Shown piece by piece: positions 44,152 through 55,065 of a stretch of DNA of 64,000 nt. Source of the stretch: Myotis daubentonii (taxonomy: Eukaryota > Chordata > Mammalia > Chiroptera > Vespertilionidae); assembly GCF_963259705.1 (NCBI RefSeq), contig NC_081844.1:25932294-25996293 (forward strand), written 5' to 3'. The position numbers and the translations under genes were made by a program. The notes beneath the pieces were generated by a model that saw only the letters and a program-made list of their open reading frames with translations, did no database searches and had not been told where the DNA came from. Position 1 is the stretch's first letter. Each line of letters starts with the position of its first letter.

Positions 44152-47100
44152 TAATTAACATATAATTTATTTTACAGGGTGTCATATAGCATAATTTCAC
44201 AGAATAGTATTGCAGTCTTCTCAGCCTACAGGGTAGCAGGGGTCATTTTCATGTGTGTGCACAGAAGTATTAACAACCCTATTATATCCTCCCATGAAGC
44301 ACAGGGACACCTCATTGTCTTCATACTACAATCTCGGGTTCCCTCACCCCCCTGTTTTTCTCTCTGCTTCTGAGTGCACCTAAAGTGTCAGTATGTTTCA
44401 GAAACTTATACCAATTTATCCGGCTGTGATTAAAATGAAGCCCTGCGGTTTCATATGTCCCAGGTGCAAAGATGTGTGACATTCTCTTCTTTTTGAGTAA
44501 TTATGAGCAGGGTTATTCAGGAGCACTTTATCCCAAAGGGTGATCTTCAATTACAAGTTGTTGCTGTTGGTGCCAGACAGCCAGACCATTGGCAATGGCC
44601 TAAAAAATGTAAAAATGTACAGATGGGGTCAACTATTAGCCAGGGCATCCTGTGGCATGATTGCCTGGAGGTGACTAATCTTGCGGTTCATTGGTTCCCA
44701 TTTCAGAGCAGGGATGGCTGTGTTAGGGACAGGGCAGCAGCTCTCCAGGGATCTCTTCTCCATCTCCTTTGCTGGTGGCACTGCACCATGGACATGAAAA
44801 TTAGAGCAGGATTTATTTTTAAATGAATGAGAAAGGAAAAGCATATTTCAAAATATCTCCTGTGCTTGTCAAAGAGGAGAGAGAACAGTATGCTTTACAT
44901 GGTGTTGTTTTGCATGAACACTGAAAAGATTGGAAAGAAACAAACTACATTGCTCTCTATAGGGAAACTAGCCCCCCTTTCTTTAAGGACAAGTAGAAGT
45001 GTTTCCTCAGGCACACTTCTCCATCTCAGCTTTAGGTTTTCACAATTGATCTTCAAATAAACAATTTATGATAAAAAATTTTGTATTACCCATACTTTAC
45101 TTCTGATTCATGGGTTGGCACTCAACCACAGAGCCCGGCCAATCGTGAGTGTTAGTGTCAGTTTTAAAAAGCAAAGGAACTCCCATACCAGGGTGGCCTT
45201 GGGTGGACAGAAGAGGAGTAGATCTCCACACTGCCCAGGAGAATCTTCAAAGTTTACCTAGAAGCCTTCACTGGATCATGTATACAGTTGAGGTGGGGTC
45301 AGCAACACATTGTTCTCTCAAAGCTGTGTCCTTGAAATGGCTCTTAGTTCTCCATCCATGGGCAGAACATATATCCCAAGGACAGGGGTGGGAGGAAGGA
45401 ATCTCATTGCCCAGCTCATTGATTGACCAGGAGTCATGTTATCTCAGTGACCCTCCCACAGAGCAGCTGCTTGACCCTTGTGTGACTCTTTCCATTAGAG
45501 CCATATGCCAAGGCTACGGAGAAAATCTCTCTATACATACAAGGAACTCCTTGTGCCTTTTCAGTGGAGCTCTTTGACTGAAAAGACCATCTTGTAGGGT
45601 GAGTCTTGAGACCTCATGGTTTCCATGGTGCAGGTGGATGCAGCAGCACTAAGGCTATTCTGGCCTTTGCGTTTGCCATGGTGGAGATCACAGGAACCAC
45701 CTCCTCTTATTAAACACAACCGAGTAATTCAAGCACCTTAGAGAGCAGCATGAAGTGGCCTCAGCAAAGCAACCAGCTTTGTTACCTGTGAGAAATGGAG
45801 GGTTTCTGCCCAGATGGGGCCACAGCTGGAACTATACAATTCCCACAGGAGCAAGTACCAGCAGGGTGTGGAAGGGCAGGGATGGGATGTAATTTCTGCA
45901 GCAGCAGGTTCCTGAAGTTCAACGGTGTGAGAGAAGAGACCAAACATGGGCATCTTCCCCAGTGAACATGCATTTTTAGTAGGAGGTCATTTATTTGAGG
46001 GTGAGATGAGAGAGGAAACAAAATAAGAAACCAGAGGTATTCCAGACTTTAGGAAATCAGAATGATTTCTAGAAAAAGTGATTGGAGACTATTGTTTTTG
46101 AGATAGCTGTGAAAAGGAAGGTGAAAAAAAGGTGATGAAATGCAAATATGTTCTCCATCCCAGTTCTGCATGGTGAATGCCCACAGACCTTTCTTCCTGC
46201 TGTGTGTGGTGACTGATGCCGCTCCTCCCCGTGTGGGCCTCCTGGTAAGCTGAGTCCTGGGTGAAATGTGTGCCCTCCTTTCCTCTCTCCACTGAGGTCA
46301 CCTGTGGTTCTGTGGCTCTGCCCTCAGGCTGCCTGTGTCAGGTGGCCTCCAGGTTCTTCTGTGTCCCAGGCTTGATGGGGTTATTGCTGCTATTGGGGTG
46401 GGGATGTTTATCTCAGATGATACTAAAGGTGACCATTTCCTCAGGGACTGGAGAGAGGCAATGGTCAGAGCCAGGAAGCTGTGCATACTCTATGGAGAGG
46501 CTGCCTGTCAGGGAGTACTTCCATCATGGTTAGAATGAGTGTTATGCTAGTATCACAGACTCAGCAATCAGGGGGATTATTATTGAGATGTGGGGATGAA
46601 AAGAGTCCACATGCTCACCTGCCAAGTTCAGAGAAGGCCTGTGTGTGATGGCCCTGCAAATTAAAAGAGCTAAAATAACCAAAAAGGATGGTCTGAAATG
46701 AAAAGATTTTAACTAGAAGCAGTTTATGCCAGATAGTCATGTCCCAGGTTAGAATCTCCCTTTCCTACGCCTGTCCATTGTCTTTTGCATATAAGATATC
46801 ATACCTTGGCAATGTCAGGGTGAATCCCCCTATTTCAGACCCCTCAGTGCACAACTAACACACCAGGGCTGAGACCATAGCTCCTCTCATTGTTATTGTT
46901 ATCATGCTATCATTAACTATTAACTACCCTGTACCCAGCTATGTAAAATATATATGTATGTCTATCATTTTGCTTTTCATCCTATCCCAGGGTTTCCCTG
47001 CTTTGCTTCCTCCCAGCTCCCTAATATATCCCCAGTTGATTTCATGTAACTCACTTGGATCTTCTCTTTTGATTGTAATGTATAAAATAAGGTACCAAAC

Positions 47101-47284
47101 TGCCATACTCTGGGTATTATCTCAATTCATTGAGATTTTGCCTCCTGGCAATGAAATCATAAACATTCTCTATAGGTTTGAATGATTCTTACATTGATGG
47201 GATCCAGTTTTCTGATAAATCTCAATATTGCTGGATTAAGCAGTGTAACTGTGGTAGGCAGCAGGAATGACACCCAGTGTCTGA
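44152..47284. other. Unique sequence; no gene recognised
   Basis: Short frames on both strands, none with a recognisable domain. A small SINE-like scrap lies at about 45095-45135 (GGCACTCAACCACAGAGC). Nothing else recognised. Confidence 0.5.
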
Positions 47285-48000
47285 CAGGTGGGGTCAGACC
47301 CAACTGAGTTCGGCAATCTTGGTTCTTGGTTCTGGCTAGGTAAGAATAAAGGGCAAGACCCAAACTGTAAGAAAACATTACTGGGTTAATTACAGAGGTA
47401 GGAGAAGTAAGTCTTAGAGGAAATGGGTTTAGGAAAGGAGTTAAGGAGGTAAGGGAAGGGCCCTTGGAGCTTGGGAGCACAAGCTAATGGTAACCTGCCT
47501 GGGGGAGGAGGAGAAGGAGGGGAAGGGAAAGGTACAGGTGTGCTCCAGGGAGGGAGAGCGTACTGGGTCCTGCTTCCTAAAGGTTTTAAGGGTGGAGATT
47601 TCAGGGGAGGTCCCAGGGGAAGAGCTGAATGGAATATTCTGTAGCTTTCCAGGTGTGTCCATTCAGGGATGTGGCCTCCACTGATGGATTGGTCGCACCA
47701 AGACAGGGGTCATTATTCAATGCAGCTGGTCCTGATGTCAGCCCTGGCATTTTGTTGCTTATCTGGGCCTGGTGGTGAAATACAATGAGGCTTAGATGTT
47801 ATCTCTAGGGAGGAAGATCAGGGGGTCCAGGACTAGAGATCTGCTAGAGGAGGAAAAGTCACCCTGGGGACCAGGCCCCACCCTACAATTGATTGCCCAT
47901 TGCTGGACACCTGGGCTTCCCACCCTGGTGACCTCTGTGCCTGGCCCATCTCCTTGCTCTGGGTAGGTCTGTGGAACTGCCCACAAGACAACCACAAGTA
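47285..48000. repeat. Diverged repeat pair, copy B'
   Basis: This is the paralogue of 10850-11520 (see there). It ends about 0.4 kb before the CpG-rich promoter of the second ZNF gene, so it could contribute upstream regulatory sequence. That is inference from position only. Confidence 0.6.
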
Positions 48001-48419
48001 AGGGGTGGCTCATGGCCTCAGAGGAGCGTGACTGAATCACCAGTGGGAACAGATTTTCACGTGAAACACATTTTCTAAAGTTAACCATTCTAAATGCACA
48101 GAAGTCACTTTCACGCTGAAAATGATGGCTTGTTTCTGGATTCAATGCTCTTTTTGGGAATCTGACTGTAGTTCTGGAAGGATATCACCCTAAGGCATCC
48201 CTGGTCCCTGAGCCTGTGCACCTTTTTGGCAATGCAGACGTCAGACTCCAGGTGTCAACAAAGATGAAAATGGAGCCAGATTCATTAGGTGCCTTTTCAG
48301 TGTGTGTGTTTGCAAGGAGCGACCACTGTTCCCTGGGGACTCTCAGCGCTGCCTCTCAGTGCAAATGTCCCTGGACAGGAGATCTGGCTGCTTTGGGCTC
48401 AGACCTGTGCACCTCAGGC

Positions 48420-48960
48420 GCTAGGGGGCGATTTCCTGTGAAGTGTCCGTCCTATGAGGAGAGGTGGGGACGCGGCGGGGGGCGGGCCTATGTTCAGCTT
48501 CCTCCCTGTTGTTCCTTTGCTTCAGCGTCCCTGGGATCGCATCTCCCTTGTTCTGTCCTCATCCGTGGAGCTGCGATCTGTAAGGTGGTGGGAGCTGCAG
48601 GCGGACTCGGGAGGCCCAGGAACCAGAAATGGTGAGTGTGCGGCCGGCGCGGGGACGGGAGGAGGGGCGGGTGGAGCCGCCGTGGCGGGACCGTCTCCCC
48701 ACGGTCAGGTCCGGAGCCTGCGGACCCGAGGCGCCGGGGGCTCCGCTGAAACTGCAGGCCCCTCGGGCTCGCAGGGCGGGGCCCAGCCGGGACCCGGGCG
48801 TCCAGTGTGTCCCCGGGGCAGGGCCTTGGGCTGCGGAGCGCGTCTGGGCAGCTCTGCACCCTCATCCCCGCGGCTCCGCAGTCGGTGCGGTGACCACGTG
48901 GAGGGTCATGGGGACAATGGTGACTCGGTCCCCGCGGTTCGTGCATGGGAGGAGCTGTGG
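48420..48960 (+). promoter_or_regulatory. CpG-rich promoter of a second KRAB-ZNF gene
   Basis: This is the most CpG-dense stretch of host-looking sequence in the window (GCGGCGGGGGGCGGGCC, GCGGCCGGCGCGGGGACGG and others). It surrounds an exon that ends in ATG at a splice donor, as in clustered KRAB-ZNF genes. No TATA box was seen. Promoter activity is inferred. Confidence 0.7.
48500..48631 (+). CDS. First exon (5' UTR plus ATG) of a second KRAB-ZNF gene
   Basis: The sequence ends CCAGAAATG|GTGAGTGTG, with the initiator ATG at 48629-48631 as the last codon before a consensus donor. This layout (5' UTR, Met, then a KRAB-A exon starting GAC TCA GTG) matches the 19p13.2-type family and would join in phase to an exon like the one at 17740. 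About 0.9 kb downstream begins a copy of the sequence at the window start, so this is the duplicate of the first gene's 5' end. The exon start is uncertain, and no KRAB exon for this copy is inside the window. Confidence 0.72.
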
Positions 48961-49526
48961 TCTGTGGGGCCCCCTGTCCCTCCTTTCTCCCCAGAAGGAC
49001 CCCGTTTTCTCCTGAGTTTTGATGTTTGTGGAGCATGCTCTCAAGTCCACCCCCTGTCCCCCAGGCCTAGCTCTGCAACAAGTGCCTGCATTTCCAGTCT
49101 CTCCCCCGAATCCTAAACACCAACTTCCCTTCTCTGAGTCACAGCATCTTTATGGGCTATTTATTTTTGTGGTGCTTTTCAAACTGTTAAAAAACAAAAT
49201 TCACCTGAATAAAATTGGAAGGTCTAATTGGCTTGATTCCCTTCACGAATCGGGCTGCATCCCATCTAGGAAATAGAATCTCAGAGCAGCTGTTCACAAT
49301 GGAAGGCGTTTACAACAGGCAGAAAGGAAGTGGCTTTGAGAGGTTATTAGTGAAAGAAAAGAGGGGATTGCTTCAGGCAGGCTCACCCTTCCTTAGGGGA
49401 AGGAACAGCAGGAGTCTTTAGACAGATGAGTGTGGAACAGCAAGTTGCAGAGTGACTGGGTTAAAACTTTACTCGTGGGAGAGGTGAAACTGCAGTTACC
49501 TACAGTCCTGCACCCCTGAACCTGGG
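48632..49526 (+). other. Start of intron 1 of the second ZNF gene
   Basis: CpG-rich to about 48960, then ordinary sequence. The equivalent part of the first gene is left of the window. Overlapping frames here (for example 48454-49116) follow from high GC and are not supported as genes. Confidence 0.6.
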
Positions 49527-49867
49527 GAGGACATCCTGAGGCAGTTTTGTTGTTTTCAGTTCTCTTACAAACCTGCATGGTGTAGCCCGCTACACACCTA
49601 GGCCATATGGTGTAGCCTGTGGGTTCTAGACAACAAACCTGTACAACATGCTACTGTACTGAATGCTGTTGTCAATTGTAATGCAATGGTGGGAAGCATT
49701 TATGAAAAGGTGCAGTAAACATGTGGTGTGCAAGGTAGGAAATGGTACATCCGTGTGGGGCACTGACCCTGAATGGGCTCCTGGACTGGAGACTGCCCTG
49801 CAGGAGTCAGTGACTGGTGAGTGAATATGAAGGCAGAGAATGTTACTATACACGACTGTAGACTTTA

Positions 49868-50780
49868 TTTATTTTTAAAAATATATTTTTATTGCTTTCA
49901 GAGAGGGAGAGGGAAAGGGAGAGAGAGATAGAAACATCAATGATTGTTGTAATGTAACCCGCGAATCACAGAAGGACGCCTCAAGAAGTCGAATTAGAGT
50001 CACATTTATTGCAATCCAGGACTATGAGGGGCCATTCCCAAATCTCATAGCAATAAGATGGTGGCAAAACCAGACTTATATTGGCAAAAATTACAAAGGT
50101 ATTGATTACATCCCAGGGTTTGGAATGTGGCACCTGGCTCCCAAAAAAGCAGATTACAGAAGCAGAATTAAGCATGTTAATTACAGTTTCGGGTCTCAGG
50201 GTCACTGAATTGACAGAAATACATTATCTAGAGTCCTTGGGTAACCTGGGTTTAACTTAGGCATGTTATCTAAATTACAGTTTTGGGTCTCGGGATCACT
50301 GAGTTGATAGAAACACATTATCTAGAGCCCCCGGGTCTCCTGACCACTGAGTTGTCAGGACAATTTAGAGTAATTGTGCTGTCCTGGTCTCGGGACCACT
50401 GAGTCAGCTGGAACACACCACCTGTGGCCACTAAAACAATTTAGGGTAATTGTGCTGTCCTGTTTCCAGGTACAGTAGAATGTGCTCTCTAAAACCAGTA
50501 TGATAACAATCAATGGAATAGTCATTCAATCGATAAGGCATTCAATCAAATGGGATGACTTATACAATTTAGAAAATCAAAGTAACCTATCCATTGTTAA
50601 ACAAAGCAAATAGGTACCATACTTCATGATGAGGGAGAATCATTGATTGGCTGCTTCCTGCATGGCCCCTAGTGGGGATCGAGCCTCCAACCCTGGCATG
50701 TTCCATTGACAGGTATCACACCTAGGACCTTTCAGTCCTCAGTCGGATGCTCTATCCACTGAGCCAAACCAGCTAGGGCA
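49868..50780 (-). mobile_element. Ves-like SINE split by a solo LTR
   Basis: The tail end is AAAATATATTTTTATTGCTT (49868-49944) and the head CTGAGCCAAACCAGCTAGGG (to 50780). ACTGTAGACTTTA at about 49854 and 50785 is the TSD; copy A has one such site (near 326) and no SINE. Confidence 0.9.
49945..50626 (-). mobile_element. Solo LTR, probable class I (gammaretrovirus-like)
   Basis: This 682-bp element runs TG...CA with the 4-bp TSD TGAT at 49941-49944 and 50627-50630. On the minus strand it starts TGAAGTATGG and ends GGGTTACATTACAACA, with AATAAA about 75 bp before the end, as expected for R/U5. Diverged internal repeats carry GGTCTCGGGACCACTGAGT. No viral genes are present. Confidence 0.88.
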
Positions 50781-51363
50781 CCACTGTAGACTTTATCACA
50801 CTGTACACTTAGGCCAGGAAATTTACAAAAAACAGATTCAATCAAGCCCAGGAGGCAATGATGGAATCTAAAGATATAGTCAACACAAGACGGTGAGGCT
50901 GCTGCCTGCATAAAACAGCATACTGTTTCACGGCAAAGTTTTCTTTCACTAAGTAGAAAGCACACAAAGATAGAGAGGATAGTATAGCAAATGCATAAAC
51001 CAGTTTCTCATCATCAAGTATTCTATGTAGTGACCGTAACTGTATGTGCTGGACTTTGATAGGACTGGCAGCACAGGAAGCTTGTTTACACCAGCGTCAT
51101 TATAAACATCTGAGTAATGCATTTCCCTGTGACATTGTGATGGGTGTGACATCACTAGGTGACTGCAGTTTTTCAAATCCACTGTAATCTTTTTTTACAG
51201 AAGGGATTTTATTTTTCATTAAGTTACAATTGACATACAACATTATATTAGTTTAAGGTGTACATCATAATGATTTGATATGTTTATGTATTGTGAAGTG
51301 ATCATCACAATAAGTCTTGATAGCATCTGTCATCATACATACTTACAGAATATTTTTTTTTTT

Positions 51364-52345
51364 GAGAAAATGCAGAATATAAAACCTTTATTGCTTAACT
51401 GAAATGTTAATTCTTGGTTACAACTATTCATATAACTGCTCCATGTAGGAATCGCAGTAGTTAACATTAAGTACAACTTTATTACCATATATTTCTTAAG
51501 CTCATTCATGGCACATTGCCCCTTAATCCCTAAATATGCAGTTAACGGTGTTTTCAGAAATGACTATGAAACTGATCAGAAATTTCAAAAGTCAAGTAGA
51601 TATGAATCATGGCCAGAGAGCTCCTTAATTTCTCATCTTCTATTAGCAGCTTCACAAATCATTTGGAAAATCAGCCTAGATGTAAACCTAATAAACCACA
51701 TTTCCTGTCCATTCTTGAAGTTGATCTTTCTCAAGAAATGATCGACAGCACCTGTCTTTGAAGATGGCAGTAAGGCCTGACCCTGATACTAAAGCTCTGG
51801 TTCTAGATCAGTTTTTTGCATTGGACTGGTCAGGAGTCACTTCCTTCAGCATCTTCATCAGTGAATTTCAGTGATTATGCGCTAATATTATCTTCTCTTT
51901 TAGCTTTGCAATCTTTTCCGGTAGAGGCATGTTGTGAATATCCATCTCAGATGCATTTACTACGGCTTTTGTTTTTAAGAGATAGCATTCCATTTTGTCC
52001 CTGGAAAGGCAGACGTGACCTTTCAATGTAGCCAGGGCAACATGGGTAGACTAGAGATGGAAACCAATGGGAATCCCACAGGTACTACAGAATAAAAGGC
52101 TGTAAGTGCTGCCTTGGAGTAAACCTTCAATGCCAACAAGGAAGGGAGTTTCCAAAACAACGTTACTTGTGACCCCTGTGTGTCCCACTCCATGGAAGTC
52201 CTAAAAGAGGATCCGTCAAAAAAAAAAAAAAAAAAAAGAGGATCCGTCATCACAAAAGTCAGCCTCCCACAGCTTTGCGTACGAAGAGCAATGCCGCTGC
52301 AGCCCAGCAGCCATCTTCCCACGGCCGCTGCTGGGATTTCAAACA
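51364..52345 (-). pseudogene. OIP5: OIP5 (Mis18-beta) processed pseudogene
   Basis: On the minus strand there is a start region MAAGLQRHCSSYAKLWEADF at ATG 52312-52314, then TSMEWDTQ, a FLVGIEG motif, CGIPVGFH-like sequence and an [24 protein letters not shown] C-terminal part, ending in an AATAAA (near 51385) and a poly(A) tail (T run 51352-51363). AGAATATTTTTTTTT flanks it (51347 and 52346), and copy A has the empty site (near 1118). OIP5 is a centromere protein that helps load CENP-A. This copy lacks introns, has frameshifts and stops, misses an internal block after MEWDTQ, and carries a poly(A) insertion at 52207-52249. It is non-functional. Confidence 0.88.
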
Positions 52346-52794
52346 AGAATATTTTTTTTTATTGTAAAGCGAACTTTTAAGATTTACTCATAGCAACTTT
52401 CAAATATGAAATGTAGTATGACTAACTGCTGTCACCTTGCTGTAACTTGCATTTCCATGACTTATTTTATAACTGGAAGTTTGTACCTTTTGATACGGGT
52501 CATCCATTTGACCCCCACCTCACCCCCTTACACCACTCACGCAACCTCTAGCAACCATCAGTCTGTGCGCTGTATCTATGGACTTGCTTTTTTAAGGGTT
52601 CCACAGATAAGTGAGAACACATGGTATTTCTCTTTTTCTAACTTATTTCACAAAGCATCCTGCTCTCGAGGTCCATGAATGTGTTGTTACAAGTGGCAGG
52701 ATTTCTTTTTCTAATGGCTGAGTAATACAATAGTATTCCTCTATGTGTGTGTATACACCATTTTCTTTAAAATGTTTTTTTTTTTGTTTTAATT

Positions 52795-53015
52795 CTCACC
52801 TGAGGATGTTTTTCCATTGATTTTTGGAGAGAGTGGAAGAGAAAGGGAAAGACAGAGAAATATCGCTGTGAGAGGAACACATCGATTGGTTGCCTCCTGC
52901 ATGTGCCTTAACAAGGGCCCTGCTTGGAAGGTTGCTTGCAGACTGGAATTGATCTGGGGACCTTTCAGGCCATAGTCTGACACTCTATTCACTGAGCCAA
53001 ACTGGCTAGGGCTTA
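52795..53015 (-). mobile_element. Ves-related SINE, shared with copy A
   Basis: Matches 2010-2258. The head end reads GAGCCAAACTGGCTAGGGC, less decayed than in copy A. Confidence 0.82.
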
Positions 53016-53145
53016 ATTTTTTTTTTTTAATAAGTTGACACTATATATTAATTTCAGGTGTCAACATAGTGATAAGACATGTATAAACTTACAAAGTCTA
53101 ATACCTATCAGATACCACACATGGTTAATAGAATATTATTGACTA

Positions 53146-53815
53146 CTAGTGGCCCAGTGCACGAAATTCGTGCACATTAAAAGGGGATTAATTAGAGGAA
53201 GTATTTTAATATTGCTATTTGCCCTTTCTCTATAATAGAAGTGTCAGAGATGAAAGAAAATTAGTAAAATGTATGTGAAAATCTTCCTCCTGTCAGAGTC
53301 TGGGGTGTGCCGCAGGACCCAGAGTCAAGTCCCTGCCCACCGATGGAGCCTCAAAATCGTACAAGACCCAGACCCGGCCGGCCCCACCCTTGTCAAGCCC
53401 TGCCAGGTGGGGCGCGCAGCCTCAGGTCCCCCGTCAAGCCCTGCTGGGCAGCGGGGGCGCAGCCTCAGGTCCCCCGGGGTGGTGGGCGTGGCCTGAGGTC
53501 CCCTGCCCAGCACCGGGACAGGGTCATGCCTTGAGGTCCCCTGTCAAGCCCTGCTGGGCTGGGGGTGCAGTCTGAGGTTCCCTAGCCTGGCACAGGGGCA
53601 GGAGGCGTGGCCTGAGGTCCCCTGTCAAGCCCCACTGGGTGGGGGGCATAGACTCAGGTCCCTGCTAATTGCTCATTAAGGCTCGATACAGGAACTTGGC
53701 CTCCGCTGTGGATGCATCCATCTTGTGTTATGGAAACCCAGTCTCCACTGTGGGCTCCGCCATCTTTGTGACAGTGCGATGGTCAATTTGCATATTCCCT
53801 CTTTATTAGATAGGA
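53146..53815 (-). mobile_element. Non-autonomous HeliBat absent from copy A
   Basis: The 3' CTAG is at 53146-53149 with perfect hairpin GTGCACGAA/TTCGTGCAC, the 5' TC at 53814-53815. Flanks are A (53145) and T (53816). Copy A reads straight through the site as ATTATTGACTATATTTC (about 2380-2396). The 3' 150 bp match the helicase-bearing Helitron at 31615. Confidence 0.95.
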
Positions 53816-53904
53816 TATTTTCTATGCTGTACTTTACATACCCCTCACTATTTTGTATCTACCAATTTGTGCTTCCTTTCTGTTGTTTTTTTTGTTTGTG
53901 ATTC

Positions 53905-54147
53905 CTCACTTGAGGATATTTTCCCATTAATTTTTTAGGGAGAGTGGAAGAGAGAGGCAAAGACAGAGAGAAACAATGATGTGAGAGAGAAACACATCAG
54001 TTGGTTGTCTCCTGCAGGAGCCTGATCCAGAGCCTGGGCCAGGGAGGAGCCTGCAACCAAGATACATGCCCTTGGCCAGAATAAAACCTGGGACCCTTTG
54101 TCTGCATGCTGATATTCTATCCACTGAGCCAAACCGGCTAGGGCGTG
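53905..54147 (-). mobile_element. Ves-related SINE, shared with copy A
   Basis: Matches 2470-2712 (TTGAGGATATTTTCCCATTA to GAGCCAAACCGGCTAGGGC). Confidence 0.82.
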
Positions 54148-54933
54148 TATTTCCTTTTTTTAAAAAATAATTCTTTATTGTTGAAAGTATTACGTATGTC
54201 ACCTTTCTCCCCCCATTGACCCCCCTCCAGCCTTCTTGCGTCCTCCTGCTCCCCGCCCCACCCTCCACCCAGGTCTTCAGGACCCTATTGTCTGTCTCCC
54301 TGGGTTATGCATATATGCATTCAAGGCCTTTGGTTGATTAGCTCCCACCCACCCACCCTCCAACCCCTTCCCTCTGAGATTCTGCACTCTCTTCCATGCT
54401 TCAATGTCTCTGGATCCACTCCTATCATTAGCTTATTTTTTGTTACTTAGATTCCATATATGACTGAGATCATGTGATACTTGTCTTTCTCTGACTGACT
54501 TATTTTCCTTAGCATGATACTCGCCAGGTCCCTCCATGCTGTCTAAAAGGGTAAGAGATTCTTCTTTTTTATTGCTGCATAGTATTCTGTGGTATAAACG
54601 TACCACAGCTTTCATATCCACTCATCTACTGATGGGCACTTGGGCTGTTTGCAGATCTTAGCTATTGTAAATTGTGCTGTTATGAACATAGGGTTGCGTA
54701 CATTGTTTCTGATTGGTGTTTCAGGTTTTTTTAGGATATATTCTAGAAGTGGGATCACTGGGTCAAATGGCAGATCATATTTAATTTTTTAGGAAACTCC
54801 ATACTGGTTTCCATAATGTTTGCACTCAGTCTGCATTCCCACCAGCAGTATACTAGGGGTCTCTTTTCTCCACATCCTCAGCAGCAGTTGTCATTTGTTG
54901 AAGTGTTGATGGTAGCCATTCTGACAAGGTGTG

Positions 54934-55065
54934 AGGTCCCTGCTAATTGCTCATTAAGGCTCGATACAAGAACTTGGCCTCCACTGTGGGTGCATCCATC
55001 TTGTGTTATGGAAACCCAGTCTCCACTGTGGGCTCCGCCATCTTTGTGACAGTGCTATGGTCAAT
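54934..55065 (+). other. 132-bp Helitron patch inside L1
   Basis: It matches 53656-53787 in the nearby HeliBat with about 4 differences, in the same orientation, but has neither Helitron end. L1 sequence stops at GGTGTGAGGT and resumes at TACCTCATTG. Confidence 0.9.

Larger units (their letters stand above)
49527..54147 (+). repeat. Segmental duplication copy A' (intron 1, gene 2)
   Basis: This is the paralogue of 1-2712, expanded by private insertions: a Ves SINE carrying a solo LTR (49868-50780), the OIP5 retropseudogene (51364-52345) and a HeliBat (53146-53815). The end matches at the shared Ves SINE 53905-54147, after which the two copies part (hAT fragment in copy A, L1 3' end here). 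Confidence 0.9.

Noticed and set aside
46261..46538. Possible retroviral or host coding frame
   Set aside because: No recognisable motif, and overlapping frames on both strands are equally long; left as unrecognised sequence.
48454..49116. 220-codon frame with overlapping antisense frames
   Set aside because: GC-rich promoter and intron start of the second ZNF gene; the frame crosses the splice donor and shows no domain.
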